From Nitrospira sp. SB0662_bin_26 (GTDB lineage Bacteria; Nitrospirota; Nitrospiria; Nitrospirales; UBA8639), in NCBI GenBank assembly GCA_009840285.1, contig VXOF01000050.1, forward strand, positions 1 to 41,206: 41,206 nt of DNA. The letters are read 5' to 3'. Positions 6,700 through 15,243 of the stretch are shown here, piece after piece; position 1 is the first letter of the stretch, and each line of letters starts with the position of its first letter. The notes under the pieces were generated by a model. The model was not told the DNA's origin. It did no database searches and was given only the letters and a program-made list of their open reading frames with translations. The position numbers and the translations under genes were made by a program.

Positions 6700-9138
6700 C
6701 TAAAAGTAGAAGCGGCTGAGGATGCCGAAGGTGCGGGGTTGGCCCACGCGATACGCCATCCGGGCGGCGCCGTTGCGTTCCCGGTCGAACGAAAGCTGCG
6801 GGTTTTCGTCCGTGATGTTCTTGATGTAGAACATGACTTCCCACGTGTCGTACAGCAGGCCCGTGTTGAGATTGAGCAGATGGTACGCGTCCAGTTCCAT
6901 CTGATCCCGGAAGTTGTCGGACGCCATGTCCGCTCCCGTCAGACCTGCAATAAGTCTGGACGGGTATGGCGTACTGTCCTGATCGCCGGGTTGGGTGAAC
7001 TGACTCCCGACGTACTGCCAGGAGGCCGTCACGTAACTCTCTTCGGACTGGAAGAGGCCCGGGAACGTGTACGTGGCCACCGCGGAAAGCTGCCAGTTGG
7101 GCACGGACGGGATGCGGTTGCCGTCCTTGATGCCCGACACCACGGACCCGTCCACCGCGCTGGTTATCGTGGAATCGAATTCCGCCTCCACGTAGCTTCC
7201 GGCAAACGTGACCAGTAAGGCATCCGTGGGATGCACGGCGAACTCCAGTTCCCCGCCCATGCTGTGCGCCTCGGGCACGTTGACGGTCACCCGCGATGAA
7301 CATTCACCGGCCACCACGTTTACGCCCAGGTTGCTGATGTCGGCATAGTACACGGACGCGTTCATCGTCACTTTGTCGTATGAGGACTTGAGGCCGATTT
7401 CGTAGTTCCACAGGGTCTCGTCCTTGAACCGCTGGAACCCCCGGTAGGTTTCATAGTCCGCTCCGCACAGCGGCACGTTCAATGGATCGTTCACGCCGCC
7501 CAGCCGGAACCCCCGCGACGCTTGCGCGTTCAGGGCCACGCGGTCGGTCACGTCGTAGTTGATCATGAACCGGGGCGTGAAGCCGTTGGAGGACACCGTG
7601 ACGGCCTGGTTCTGCGCCGCCGAGTTTGAAAAGTTCCCGCCCGATCTGAAGGTCTTGTCTTCTTCCCAATCGTACCAGCGCAACCCGGCGGTCACCCCGA
7701 GACGGTCGAAGAGCGTATAGGTCGCCTCGCCGAACACGGCGATCTGGCTGAGGTCGTAGGTCAAGTCCGATACATAGGGCGAATCCGTGGTGACAAACCC
7801 ATTCCTGACACCGTCTATGGGACCGATCGGACTGCCGGCCCCCACGTATGTCAAGTCCCACCCGGGCGTGGGCAGACGCTGGGAATAGTCGCGTTTGATA
7901 TTGGAGTAAAAGACGCCTGCCTGCCATTGGAACGGGCTGTTATCGGTGGAAGCGACCCGCACTTCATGGGTCATCTGTTCCACTTCGGTGGTGTCCCGCA
8001 GGTTGGACGGCAGGAGCACGCCTTCCGGTGGAAATCCGATATCGACCGCCACACTCCCGGCCAGCGCGCTGGAGTCCCGGCTGACCAGCAGGTTGCGCTT
8101 GGTATAGCTGGCGACGTAGGTCGCCTCGACGCGGTCGTTCGGGTTCCATTTGATCGTGTTGTCGAGGAGCATGGTTTCGTCTTCGAAGGCTTCTTCCAGC
8201 AACAGGAACTGCTGCCGCTTGCCGAGCTGCACGCGGGGCCGCGTGGTGGAGTACGGGTTGGCGTACAGGTTGAAGAGCTCTTCGCGGTTGAACCCGTCCA
8301 TGTCGATGTTCTGATAGACCAGCCGGGGGGTGATGGTTATGTTGTCGGTGGGTTGCCACAACACGGACGCGCGCCCGCCGAAGCGGCCGCCGTCGTTGAC
8401 GTTGTCGTCCGTTTCGCCCGTGACCCGCAAGGCGTCGATGAACCCGCCGTACCTGGTGCCGTAGCCCACCACGCGTATGGCCGCGCTGTTGCCCAGGGGC
8501 GCGTTGAACGCCGCCTTGACGTTCCCGCCGGCCGAACCGCTGTCGATGGTGTTCAGGTCGAATTGCGTCCTCACGTCCTTCATGCCGAGTTGCGGCTTGT
8601 TGGTGACGTACCGCACGGTGCCGCCGATGGAGCCGGAGCCGAACAGCGTGCCTTGCGGGCCCCGCAGGGTTTCCACGCGCTGGACGTCATACAGGTCCAG
8701 GTCCGGGGTGAACAGCGAGATCGCGATCGGCGTATCGTCCAGATAGACGCCCACCTGTTCCTTGACGCCGGGCTGGTCGCGCACGATCTGGCCGGATGAG
8801 ATGCCGCGGATATTGACCACGCTCTGGCCGGGTCCCAGGTTCTGGATGTTCAGGCCGGCGATGTTGCGGGAGAGGTTTTCCAGGTTGAAGTTGTTCAGCC
8901 GCAGGATGTCCGCTTCTTCCTGCACGTTGACCGAAAAGGGCACGTCCATGACCGTTTCGGTCCGCCTCGTGGCCGTGACCACGACTTCCTCCAGGCGTTG
9001 GATATCCGACGCGCTCGCGCTTTGGGACGTGCCCGCGTCACTTTGTGCGACGGCTTCCCCCGCACCCAGCACTATTGCCAGCGGTAGTAGTGCGAGATAT
9101 TGTATTGTCATTTTCAAGCATGCTTGTTGTTTCTTCAT
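6700..9138 (-). CDS. TonB-dependent outer-membrane receptor
   Basis: 812 residues. A signal peptide (about 1-31, ending AVAQ) is followed by a TonB-box-like segment EEVVVTATRRTETVMDVP. The plug domain covers about 55-175 with the conserved LRGPQGTLFGSGSIGGTVRYVT. The remainder is a 22-strand barrel ending in the aromatic LSRFYF. Such receptors import siderophores, haem, cobalamin or glycans using TonB energy; the substrate cannot be told from the sequence. The gene stands alone on its strand between repeat blocks. The Slam and TbpB-like genes 3 kb away recall TbpA/TbpB/Slam systems, but they are not in one operon. Confidence 0.93.
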   Translation of the reverse strand: MKKQQACLKMTIQYLALLPLAIVLGAGEAVAQSDAGTSQSASASDIQRLEEVVVTATRRTETVMDVPFSVNVQEEADILRLNNFNLENLSRNIAGLNIQNLGPGQSVVNIRGISSGQIVRDQPGVKEQVGVYLDDTPIAISLFTPDLDLYDVQRVETLRGPQGTLFGSGSIGGTVRYVTNKPQLGMKDVRTQFDLNTIDSGSAGGNVKAAFNAPLGNSAAIRVVGYGTRYGGFIDALRVTGETDDNVNDGGRFGGRASVLWQPTDNITITPRLVYQNIDMDGFNREELFNLYANPYSTTRPRVQLGKRQQFLLLEEAFEDETMLLDNTIKWNPNDRVEATYVASYTKRNLLVSRDSSALAGSVAVDIGFPPEGVLLPSNLRDTTEVEQMTHEVRVASTDNSPFQWQAGVFYSNIKRDYSQRLPTPGWDLTYVGAGSPIGPIDGVRNGFVTTDSPYVSDLTYDLSQIAVFGEATYTLFDRLGVTAGLRWYDWEEDKTFRSGGNFSNSAAQNQAVTVSSNGFTPRFMINYDVTDRVALNAQASRGFRLGGVNDPLNVPLCGADYETYRGFQRFKDETLWNYEIGLKSSYDKVTMNASVYYADISNLGVNVVAGECSSRVTVNVPEAHSMGGELEFAVHPTDALLVTFAGSYVEAEFDSTITSAVDGSVVSGIKDGNRIPSVPNWQLSAVATYTFPGLFQSEESYVTASWQYVGSQFTQPGDQDSTPYPSRLIAGLTGADMASDNFRDQMELDAYHLLNLNTGLLYDTWEVMFYIKNITDENPQLSFDRERNGAARMAYRVGQPRTFGILSRFYF

Positions 9139-9264
9139 GATTGGCCTCCCAGAGCGGTGAGTTTCTCAATCATTTTTATTGCCAACCTCCGGTTCCGGAA
9201 TGCCAATACTACGTGTTTTTCTAATTTAGTTCCATCGGTCTGAAACAAGCTTCTTTGTTTTTTC

Positions 9265-9491
9265 ATGCGGGGTTTCGCCCCCACACGACGAGGTTCCTTC
9301 GACAAGCTCAGGACAGGCTCTTTTGTTTCGGCAAAAGGACCCAAAACCATTGGCGCCCGGGCGTGACCCCAAGGGGGTGCCTTTGCCCCAGTCCCGATTG
9401 CTTGGGCTGCGGAACTCGCTTCGCTCAGACAGTCCTCGCCCCCAAATAGAATTTTCGGGACTGCGGCGCAGCCACGCCCGCAGGCGCCGGG
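9265..9491 (+). repeat. Family B structured repeat, full length with REP-like insert (copy B2)
   Basis: All B stems are present. Within the second hairpin a segment of about 26 bp containing TTCGACAAGCTCAGGACAGG (family C, REP-like) has been inserted. The middle stem is CAGTCCCG/CGGGACTG, where copy B4 has CGGTCCCG/CGGGACCG. Confidence 0.88.
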
Positions 9492-9507
9492 AACTGGCCT
9501 TTGCCTT

Positions 9508-9602
9508 TCTTGTCATCCTCGACGCTTGTCCCCGATCTGATCGGGGATCCAAGGGGCTTTCTGTTTCTTTGGTCTTTGTAGCCGCGTCATCTTATGACGC
9601 CG
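9508..9602. repeat. Family A arms and a GTAGC-GCGCC-type repeat
   Basis: 9510-9553 holds a TGTCATCCTCGACGC arm with a nested CCCCGATCTGATCGGGG palindrome. 9577-9602 holds GTAGCCGCGTCATCTTATGACG, one of a short family also seen at 22.7 and 24.3 kb. Confidence 0.65.
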
Positions 9603-9626
9603 AAAACGCAAACTTTTTCGCCTCTC

Positions 9627-9655
9627 TTGACTTGATGTGCTAAATTTAGCACAAT
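9627..9655 (+). promoter_or_regulatory. Promoter with perfect 18-bp palindromic operator of the second TA locus
   Basis: TTGACT (9627-9632) and CACAAT (9650-9655) are separated by 17 bp. The spacer and the -10 box are covered by TGTGCTAAATTTAGCACA (9636-9653), a perfect palindrome. An XRE antitoxin binding here would block RNA polymerase. The predicted start of transcription falls at or within a base of the toxin ATG (9662), so the mRNA may be leaderless. Confidence 0.7.
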
Positions 9656-9661
9656 ACTTAA

Positions 9662-10023
9662 ATGAAAAAGATCGCCTGGGATTTCTCCGCAAGAAAAACC
9701 GTGAGGTCTTTTCCGGTAGAGATCAAGAAAGAGTTGGGAGCCCTTCTTTTAGCCCTTCAACGAGGGTGCTTCTTGGGATGCCTCAGTCGAGAAAGATCCC
9801 GGTACTACACCAATCGGCCTTTGAGTTGAGAATTAAGGATGCGAACGGGATCTATAGAGTTTTTTATGCTCTTTTTGATGGTGATACCATTTTGGTACCC
9901 CATGCTTTTACCAAGAAGACTCAGAAAACTCCCCAAAAAGAAATCGACACAGCCAAACAACGTTTGAGGAGGATGATTCATGAACATCAGTCGACACGCC
10001 AGAAAATTGGCAAAAGATCTTGA
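9662..10023 (+). pseudogene. Gp49-like (DUF891/HigB-type) toxin, broken by a one-base deletion
   Basis: From ATG 9662 the frame reads MKKIAWDFSARKTVRSFPVE and continues to LALQRG, matching the start of phage Gp49-like toxins. After CGAGGG (9761-9766) the frame fails and hits a stop. The family sequence resumes in the -1 frame as LLGMPQSRKIPVL and runs through FELRIKDANGIYRVFYALF and HAFTKKTQKTP to the stop at 10023. Restoring one G in the GGG run (9764-9766) gives LQRGVLLGMPQ, exactly the family pattern. So one base is missing, by mutation or sequencing error. The 3' end overlaps the antitoxin gene by 44 bases. Confidence 0.85.
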
Positions 10024-10261
10024 ACTGAGTGATGCGGACGCGGCCATCATGGAATTGAAATCGCTGCTTTACGAACGGGCTGCCCAGGCTATTCAACATT
10101 CGGGGGAATCCCACGAAGCCATCGCCGCTAAACTTGGAACGTCACGGGCACGGATTACCCGTATCAGCAATAGAGGAGAAAATAGTATTTCCATTGATCT
10201 TCTCTTGAAAATCATCGTCGTCCTGGAAAAGAAAATCCCCTTTCGGCTTGTTGCAGCTTGA
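9980..10261 (+). CDS. XRE-family antitoxin partner of the broken toxin
   Basis: 93 residues with a helix-turn-helix around 45-70 (HEAIAAKLGTSRARITRISN) and a C-terminal helix and strand. This matches antitoxins paired with Gp49-like toxins. It starts inside the 3' end of the toxin gene, a usual arrangement for coupled expression. The reading frame is intact, so the locus may now be an orphan antitoxin that still represses through the palindrome at 9636-9653 and could counter related toxins. Confidence 0.85.
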   Translation: MNISRHARKLAKDLELSDADAAIMELKSLLYERAAQAIQHSGESHEAIAAKLGTSRARITRISNRGENSISIDLLLKIIVVLEKKIPFRLVAA

Positions 10262-10324
10262 CTCGGCACATGGATGCCACAACTGCGGAGAGACCGTTTT
10301 GTCTTCGTCTCTTTTGTCTTGATG

Positions 10325-10479
10325 TGTCATCCCCGACCCCGATCGGGGGTCCAGAGTTTTTGTTTTTTCCTTTGTCCGTGAAGAGAAAAACCCTGGATCC
10401 TCGCTTTCGCAAGGATGACAGAAAGAACAAACGCAAAGAGTAAGACGCTGGATTCCCGGTCAAGCCGGGAATGACAGAA
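10325..10479. repeat. Family A paired unit plus single arm
   Basis: 10325-10420 is a 96-bp unit bounded by TGTCAT and ATGACA with a T-rich, then A-rich centre. A separate CCCGG...CCGGGAATGACAG arm lies at about 10446-10478, ending about 50 bp before the next gene. Confidence 0.85.
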
Positions 10480-10530
10480 GGAGAAAGAGCTTGTCTTGAC
10501 AAATCCGGAGGGCCGGTGCTTACTGTTTGC

Positions 10531-11328
10531 ATGATGCCGTCTATTGAACACGCCGCCGGTGATTCCACGGGCAAGGCCGTGTCGCAATGGTCCGGCCCGC
10601 CGCGGGAACAGGCCGTACAGCGCATGTTTACGGCAATTGCCGCCCGGTACGATCTCAATAATTCCCTGCTCAGTTTCGGACTCCATCACCGCTGGAAGGC
10701 ATTGGCCGCCGGCGCTATCCCTGCCCTGACGCACGGACGCGCCCTGGACCTGGGCGCCGGCACCGGTGACCTGGCCCTGTTGCTGGATCGCCGCATGGGC
10801 AAGCACGGCCGGGTGGTGGCGATGGATTTGAACTTCGCCATGCTGCGCGTGGGCGCGGCGAAGATCGCGCGGCGCGGGCTGAGTTCCCGTATCGCGTGTT
10901 TTCGCGGGAACGCGGAACAGATCGTCTTCCGCGACGACACGTTCGACGCGGTGACTACGGGGTTTTGCATTCGGAACGTGGGCGACCGGCCGCAGGCCTT
11001 TCGCGAGATTTACCGCGTGCTGAAACCGGGCGGGCACTTCGTGTGCCTGGAGTTTTCCCGGCCGGTGCCGGCGTGGCTCCGGCGCGTGTATGACTGGTAT
11101 TCGTTCCGTCTCCTGCCCGCGATCGGCACCTGGGTGGCCGGGGATCACACGGACGTGTATCGCTATCTGCCTGAATCCATCCGCACGTTTCCGGATCAGA
11201 ACGAGTTGGCCGCGATGCTGCGCGAAGCCGGCTTCTCCCACGTGGAGTATCGCAATCTGAGCGGCGGGATCGTGGCGATTCACGTGGCCGTGAAGCCTGT
11301 CCAGCCTGAACGGGGGGATGCGGCGTGA
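10531..11328 (+). CDS. ubiE: UbiE/MenG-family quinone methyltransferase
   Basis: 265 residues from tandem ATG codons at 10531/10534; an upstream in-frame ATG lies in the repeat and is unlikely. The SAM-binding motif ALDLGAGTGD is at 71-80. The sequence FTAIAARYDLNNSLLSFGLH at 33-52 and the segments GNAEQIVFRDDTFD, GFCIRNVGD and YRVLKPGGHFVCLEFS are hallmarks of UbiE/MenG, which methylates demethylmenaquinone or the ubiquinone precursor. The C-terminal motif NLSGGIVAIH is also typical. The enzyme is cytosolic or at the inner membrane face. The radical SAM gene begins at the last base of the stop codon, so the two are translationally coupled. Confidence 0.9.
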   Translation: MMPSIEHAAGDSTGKAVSQWSGPPREQAVQRMFTAIAARYDLNNSLLSFGLHHRWKALAAGAIPALTHGRALDLGAGTGDLALLLDRRMGKHGRVVAMDLNFAMLRVGAAKIARRGLSSRIACFRGNAEQIVFRDDTFDAVTTGFCIRNVGDRPQAFREIYRVLKPGGHFVCLEFSRPVPAWLRRVYDWYSFRLLPAIGTWVAGDHTDVYRYLPESIRTFPDQNELAAMLREAGFSHVEYRNLSGGIVAIHVAVKPVQPERGDAA

Positions 11329-12929
11329 TGGATTCGCTGCTTTACGTGTTCCTGCCGTGTAAGAAGGTCTATCCCACCGGCATTACGTACCTGGCCGATT
11401 TCATTCACCGGCGACGGCCGGACGTCCGCCAACAGATCCTGGACCTGTCGCTGTTTCCGCTCTCCGACCGTTCCCGCGCGTTGCGGGAGACGGTGCACTC
11501 GTTCCGGCCGGACCTCGTATGTTTTTCCTGGCGTGACATCCAGATTTTTTCGCCGCATGAAGGCGACGCGTCATTGGAGCAGGCGTTCAATTTTTACTAC
11601 GCGAGCAATCCGCTGAAGCGCGTGGCGGCATCGTTTCAGGGTCTGCGCAACCTGTACCGCTATTATCAGGACATCCGCCGGAACCTGTCGTACCCGTGGC
11701 TCGTGCACCGGGAGTTTCCGGACGCGCGGTTGATGATCGGCGGCGGGGCGTTCACCGCGTTCGCGGATCAGTTGATCGAACGCCTACCCGACGGGACGCT
11801 CGGCATTCTGGGCGAGGGGGAGGACGCGATCCTCAAGGTGTTGAACAATGAGCCGCTGACGGATGAACGGTTCATTGTCCGGGAGCACGGGCGCGTGACC
11901 AAGGGCGAGAAGCACACGCCGGCTTTACTGGATTCATTGACGGTGGACCTGCCCTACCTGACGTCGATTTTTCCGCAGTACCCCGAATACGTGGGCGAGT
12001 GTATCGGGGTGCAGTCGAAACGGGGCTGCCCGTATGACTGCGCGTTTTGTTTGTATCCGTATATCGAGGGGAAGCGCGTGCGTTACCGGCCGCCTGAGAA
12101 CGTGGTGCACGATATCGCGCAGTATTATCACCAGTGGGGCGCGCGGCGGTTCTGGTTTACGGATGCGCAGTTCATTACGGGCAAGGACGCGTACCCGCAA
12201 TGCACGGAGATCCTGGAGCGGATCATCCGCGAGGGCCTGGACATAGAATGGTCGGGATACGTGCGCACGTCGCTCATTTCCGCGGACCTGGCCAAGCTGA
12301 TGGTGCGGTCCGGCGTGGGCGACCTGGAAGTGGCGATTACCGCGGGCTCACAGCAGGTGCTGAACAGCCTGCACATGGGCTTCAAGCTGGAACACCTGTA
12401 CGACGGATGCCGGTATTTGCAGGAGGCGGGGTTTGCGGGCCGCGTGATCCTGAATTATTCGCTCAACTCGCCGGAGGAAACCGAAGAGACGCTGTTGCAA
12501 AGTATCGAGTCGTATAAGGTGGTGGCGTCGATTCTTGGGGAGGATCGCGTGTTCCCGCTGATGTTCTTTCTGGGTGTCCAGCCGAATACGGACCTGGAAC
12601 AACGGTTGTTGTCCGACGGCTACCTGTCCGCGGGCTACAACCCGCTCAGCCTCACGCCGTGGAACATCAAGAAGATGCTCTACAACCCCGCGCCGCTGAA
12701 CAAACTGATTGCGAAGGCGTGTCTCGCGGCCTGGAACCGGAAACACGGAAGCCGCGACCCGCGACCCTGGTCCGGCAGCCTGAGTCAAAGCGCCACGCAG
12801 GACCACGGCCACACCTACGCGGACCAGAGCCTGTCCAAGGGCCTGGAAGCCAACTCGGGCCGGGACGCCCTGCTGACCCTCGAAGAGTTGTTGCGGTCCC
12901 GTCCCGCGGCGCGGCAGCGCGCGTCGTAA
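11328..12929 (+). CDS. B12-binding-type radical SAM protein coupled to ubiE
   Basis: 533 residues from ATG 11328 (a GTG three bases earlier is possible). A Rossmann-like N-terminal domain (about 1-190, with LMIGGGAF and GEGEDAIL) resembles cobalamin-binding domains of class B radical SAM enzymes but lacks an obvious DxHxxG cobalamin ligand. The radical SAM core follows with Cys234, Cys238 and Cys241 (GCPYDCAFC). A C-terminal helical tail covers about 440-533. The ATG overlaps the ubiE stop (TGATG) with GGGGGG upstream, implying co-translation. The substrate is unknown; a quinone or isoprenoid lipid is suggested only by the partner gene. Confidence 0.85.
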   Translation: MDSLLYVFLPCKKVYPTGITYLADFIHRRRPDVRQQILDLSLFPLSDRSRALRETVHSFRPDLVCFSWRDIQIFSPHEGDASLEQAFNFYYASNPLKRVAASFQGLRNLYRYYQDIRRNLSYPWLVHREFPDARLMIGGGAFTAFADQLIERLPDGTLGILGEGEDAILKVLNNEPLTDERFIVREHGRVTKGEKHTPALLDSLTVDLPYLTSIFPQYPEYVGECIGVQSKRGCPYDCAFCLYPYIEGKRVRYRPPENVVHDIAQYYHQWGARRFWFTDAQFITGKDAYPQCTEILERIIREGLDIEWSGYVRTSLISADLAKLMVRSGVGDLEVAITAGSQQVLNSLHMGFKLEHLYDGCRYLQEAGFAGRVILNYSLNSPEETEETLLQSIESYKVVASILGEDRVFPLMFFLGVQPNTDLEQRLLSDGYLSAGYNPLSLTPWNIKKMLYNPAPLNKLIAKACLAAWNRKHGSRDPRPWSGSLSQSATQDHGHTYADQSLSKGLEANSGRDALLTLEELLRSRPAARQRAS

Positions 12930-12959
12930 GCGGTTCCTTTATCCCCGTCTTTCCTCCTG

Positions 12960-13020
12960 CTGTCATCCTCGACATTCCCGTCTGTCATTCCCGACATGAG
13001 TAATCGGGAATCCAGGGTCT
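12960..13020. repeat. Family A arms, nested
   Basis: TGTCATCCTCGACATTCCCG is followed directly by TGTCATTCCCGACATG and the matching CGGGAATCCAGGG. The first arm is incomplete, its partner apparently displaced by the second repeat. Confidence 0.7.
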
Positions 13021-13031
13021 TTGTTTCTTTC

Positions 13032-13233
13032 ATGCGGGGTTTCGCCCCCACACGACGAGGTCCTTTTGTTTCGGCAAAAGGACCCAAAACCATTCGCGCC
13101 CGGGCGTGGCCCCGAAGGGTGCCTTTGCCCCAATCCCGTTTGTTTGGGCTGCGGAACTCGCTGCGCTCAGACAGTCCTCGCCTCTAAATAGAGTCATCGG
13201 GACCGGGGCGCAGCCACGCCCGAAGGCGCCGGG
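13032..13233 (+). repeat. Family B structured repeat, full length (copy B3)
   Basis: 202 bp with both 5' hairpins, the outer pair GCGCCCGGGCGTGGC/GCCACGCCCG..GGCGC, the middle pair CCCC..TCCCG/CGGGA..GGGG with an AA/CC mismatch, and the inner TTGGGC..GGA/TCC stem. It is flanked by family A on both sides. Confidence 0.9.
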
Positions 13234-13252
13234 ACTAGGCATTTGCATTTGT

Positions 13253-13346
13253 TGTCATGCCCGGCTTGATCGGGCATCCAGCGTCTTTGTTGTTGCTTCT
13301 TTGTAAAAAATAAAGACCCTGGATTCCCGCGTGCGCGGGAATGACA
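13253..13346. repeat. Family A paired unit
   Basis: A 94-bp unit bounded by TGTCAT and ATGACA: GCCCGGCTTGATCGGGC arm, T-rich centre, and TTCCCGCGTGCGCGGGAA arm. Nothing coding is visible between 12930 and 13426. Confidence 0.88.
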
Positions 13347-13426
13347 GAAAGAGAGGGCAGAGATGTCAGAAGGGTAAAGCGAGCATGAAAGATAAGGCAG
13401 GTTAATGTGCGGGATGCCCGAGCCGA

Positions 13427-14071
13427 TCAATCCGTGATCGTGAACGCCATGGTGCCGATCACGTTGGGTTCGTACAGATCCTGGCCGGGACTTTCGAAGT
13501 AGAGCTTGACGAGATACTTTCCTTTTTTCCAGCCGTCCTCAGGCCGGTAGATTTCCAGGTACCCCGCCTTTTCGTTCATTTCCATGAACAGGGCATCGGT
13601 TCCGGTCAGTTCCGTGGACGGGGTTTGTCCGTCCGGCATGTGAAACCACGCCGCTCGATACTGCGAAGGCGCGTCGAGGGCCGAAACCGCGAAGACGAGA
13701 TAGAAGATATCCGTATCCGGCGAAAATTCGGACACGCCGGGGTCCACGGGTTCCACGTAGGCGTCATCCGTCATCCATCCCTGTCGCCCGAACGTGTCCC
13801 AGGGCATTTTGATGTCCCGGGCCATGGCGATCCATTTGAAGGCGGATTGCGGGCGCTGCCAATTTTTCTGGTCCAGCGCCATCAGTTCGGTCGTGGTGGT
13901 CACACTTCCTTCACTCTCTTTCGTGGCGGCTTTGGGTGCAAAGCCTTGGTCTTCTTGCCCGACGGCTCCCGAGGGTATGACGAGGGCGAGCATAAGTATG
14001 GCGAGGCCGATGCTCCTGAAGGATCGGTCAACGCGGCGCGCGCAATGTGCGTCTGATGGTTGCTTGGGCAT
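13427..14071 (-). CDS. Exported protein of unknown function
   Basis: 214 residues from ATG 14071; upstream in-frame codons read through repeat DNA and are not credible. A basic N-terminus and hydrophobic stretch (about 17-36, ending VGQED) give a signal peptide. The mature part has two features: QKNWQRPQSAFKWIAMARDI, then alternating strands with FYLVFAVSALDAPSQYRAAW and KKGKYLVKLYFES, ending in GTMAFTITD. The strand pattern suggests an immunoglobulin-like or beta-sandwich fold. Lack of a lipobox points to the periplasm. I do not recognise a family. Confidence 0.7.
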   Translation of the reverse strand: MPKQPSDAHCARRVDRSFRSIGLAILMLALVIPSGAVGQEDQGFAPKAATKESEGSVTTTTELMALDQKNWQRPQSAFKWIAMARDIKMPWDTFGRQGWMTDDAYVEPVDPGVSEFSPDTDIFYLVFAVSALDAPSQYRAAWFHMPDGQTPSTELTGTDALFMEMNEKAGYLEIYRPEDGWKKGKYLVKLYFESPGQDLYEPNVIGTMAFTITD

Positions 14072-14182
14072 GATACACCTGTCTCGGCAAAGGCTTGTCT
14101 CCAGCGGTACTTTACCGCTCTCGCGGCGTTTTCGCAATCGTTTGGGGGGTGGAGGATGCAGGATCTTAGTGTTTTCATTTTT

Positions 14183-14320
14183 TGTCATCCTTGCGAAAGC
14201 GAGGATCCAGGGTTTTCTTTTTCCCATGTCCGTGAAGAGAAAGACACTGGATCCCCGATCGGGGTCGGGGATGACAGACAAAAATAAAGACCCTGGATTC
14301 CCGCGTGCGCGGGTATGACA
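14183..14320. repeat. Family A paired unit plus single arm
   Basis: 14183-14276 is a 94-bp unit bounded by TGTCAT and ATGACA. It shares the central GTCCGTGAAGAGAAA with the unit at 10325. A further TTCCCGCGTGCGCGGG arm ends at 14320, 32 bp from the HAD stop codon. Confidence 0.88.
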
Positions 14321-14352
14321 GAGGGAAACCAATGCTGCATACCAAACGCTCG

Positions 14353-15231
14353 TCAAGGCGGGGGCGCGGCGACGCGGGTGACGGCAATGGCGTGGCGGCG
14401 GCGTTCGACGATGCCGTCGGCGATTTCGGCGATGTGCTGTTCCAGAATCATGCGGAGTTGGCTCCCGCTACGGTAATCGGCCGGAGCCATGAAATGCACG
14501 CGGTCGGCATGGTGCGCGAGGTCGTAACATTTTTTGAACGACCGGCGCGTGGGATCGTCCGGGTTGTACACGGCCACGGCGAGGCCGCCGTGCTTTTTGA
14601 TGACGGTGAAACAGGGCACGTCGGTCGGGCCGTCCCCTACGTAGATCATATGCGGGAACGGCACGCGCCTTGCTTCCTCGGGCATGTGGTCGTTCACGTC
14701 CTGAGCCGGGTCCAGGAGGTTCTTGTTGACCCGGAACAGGTATTGCGTTTTTTGCGTGTGACTGATGGTGCGCTTGGGGAAACTGATGTGCCCGTCGGCT
14801 TCATCAAACTGGCATCCCCAGATGGCTTTGGTCCACTTCGCGATCTCGCTGCCGGCCAGGATAGCTTCCAGCCCCGAACTGACGACGTAATGTTCCAGGT
14901 GAATGTCCCATTCCTGGTATTTGGGTTGTTGGATGATGGCGTTCAATTCGCCGAAACAGTCCGGGATGCCCGGGAAAAACGTGAGTTTCGCACCCATGCG
15001 TTGCAGGTCCTGGTTCGACAGGGACCTGAGCGCATCGTGTTCCAGCATCCGCTTCATGTAGGCGAGTTCCTGGTCGTAGCCTTTTTCCCGGATGAGCGCG
15101 GTGCAGCTTTCCCAGAAGGCCTGCGGATCGATCCCGGCGTGCGGCAGGATGGTCTGATCCTGCATGTACTGCGGGCTCAGGGTATGATCGAAGTCGTAGA
15201 CGACGGCGATGATGTTTTGTGGTTCGGCCAT
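14353..15231 (-). CDS. HAD-superfamily phosphatase
   Basis: 292 residues from ATG 15231, preceded by GAGAGA; earlier in-frame codons lie in repeat DNA. Motif I is DFDHT (Asp13, Asp15). Motif II is probably the Ser pair in YVVSSG, and the late acidic motif is VGDGPTDVPCF. A helical cap lies between about 25 and 110. The pattern resembles phosphoserine-phosphatase-like HAD enzymes, which hydrolyse small phosphate esters through an aspartyl-phosphate. The substrate is not evident and the gene has no operon partner; repeats flank it on both sides. Confidence 0.85.
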   Translation of the reverse strand: MAEPQNIIAVVYDFDHTLSPQYMQDQTILPHAGIDPQAFWESCTALIREKGYDQELAYMKRMLEHDALRSLSNQDLQRMGAKLTFFPGIPDCFGELNAIIQQPKYQEWDIHLEHYVVSSGLEAILAGSEIAKWTKAIWGCQFDEADGHISFPKRTISHTQKTQYLFRVNKNLLDPAQDVNDHMPEEARRVPFPHMIYVGDGPTDVPCFTVIKKHGGLAVAVYNPDDPTRRSFKKCYDLAHHADRVHFMAPADYRSGSQLRMILEQHIAEIADGIVERRRHAIAVTRVAAPPP

Positions 15232-15243
15232 GGCTCTCTCTTC

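Noticed and set aside
9226-9552. Reading frames across family B repeats (several, both strands) that encode similar Gly/Arg-rich peptides
   Set aside because: The peptides recur only because the DNA repeat recurs. Conservation follows the stems, not codons, and there are no ribosome-binding sites.
9637-9661. TTG 9637 as the start of the second toxin in the long frame
   Set aside because: The peptide it encodes before residue 46 does not match the toxin family, while ATG 9662 in the other frame does. The frame is a by-product of the one-base deletion.
9755-9775. Programmed ribosomal frameshifting at the toxin G run
   Set aside because: No slippery heptamer or downstream stimulatory structure is evident; a missing base is simpler.
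10471-10530. Longer start of the UbiE-like protein at 10471
   Set aside because: The first codons lie in a family A repeat; the tandem ATG at 10531 fits the family length.
14072-14356. N-terminal extension of the exported protein through 14356
   Set aside because: It reads through family A repeats and removes the signal peptide from the N-terminus.
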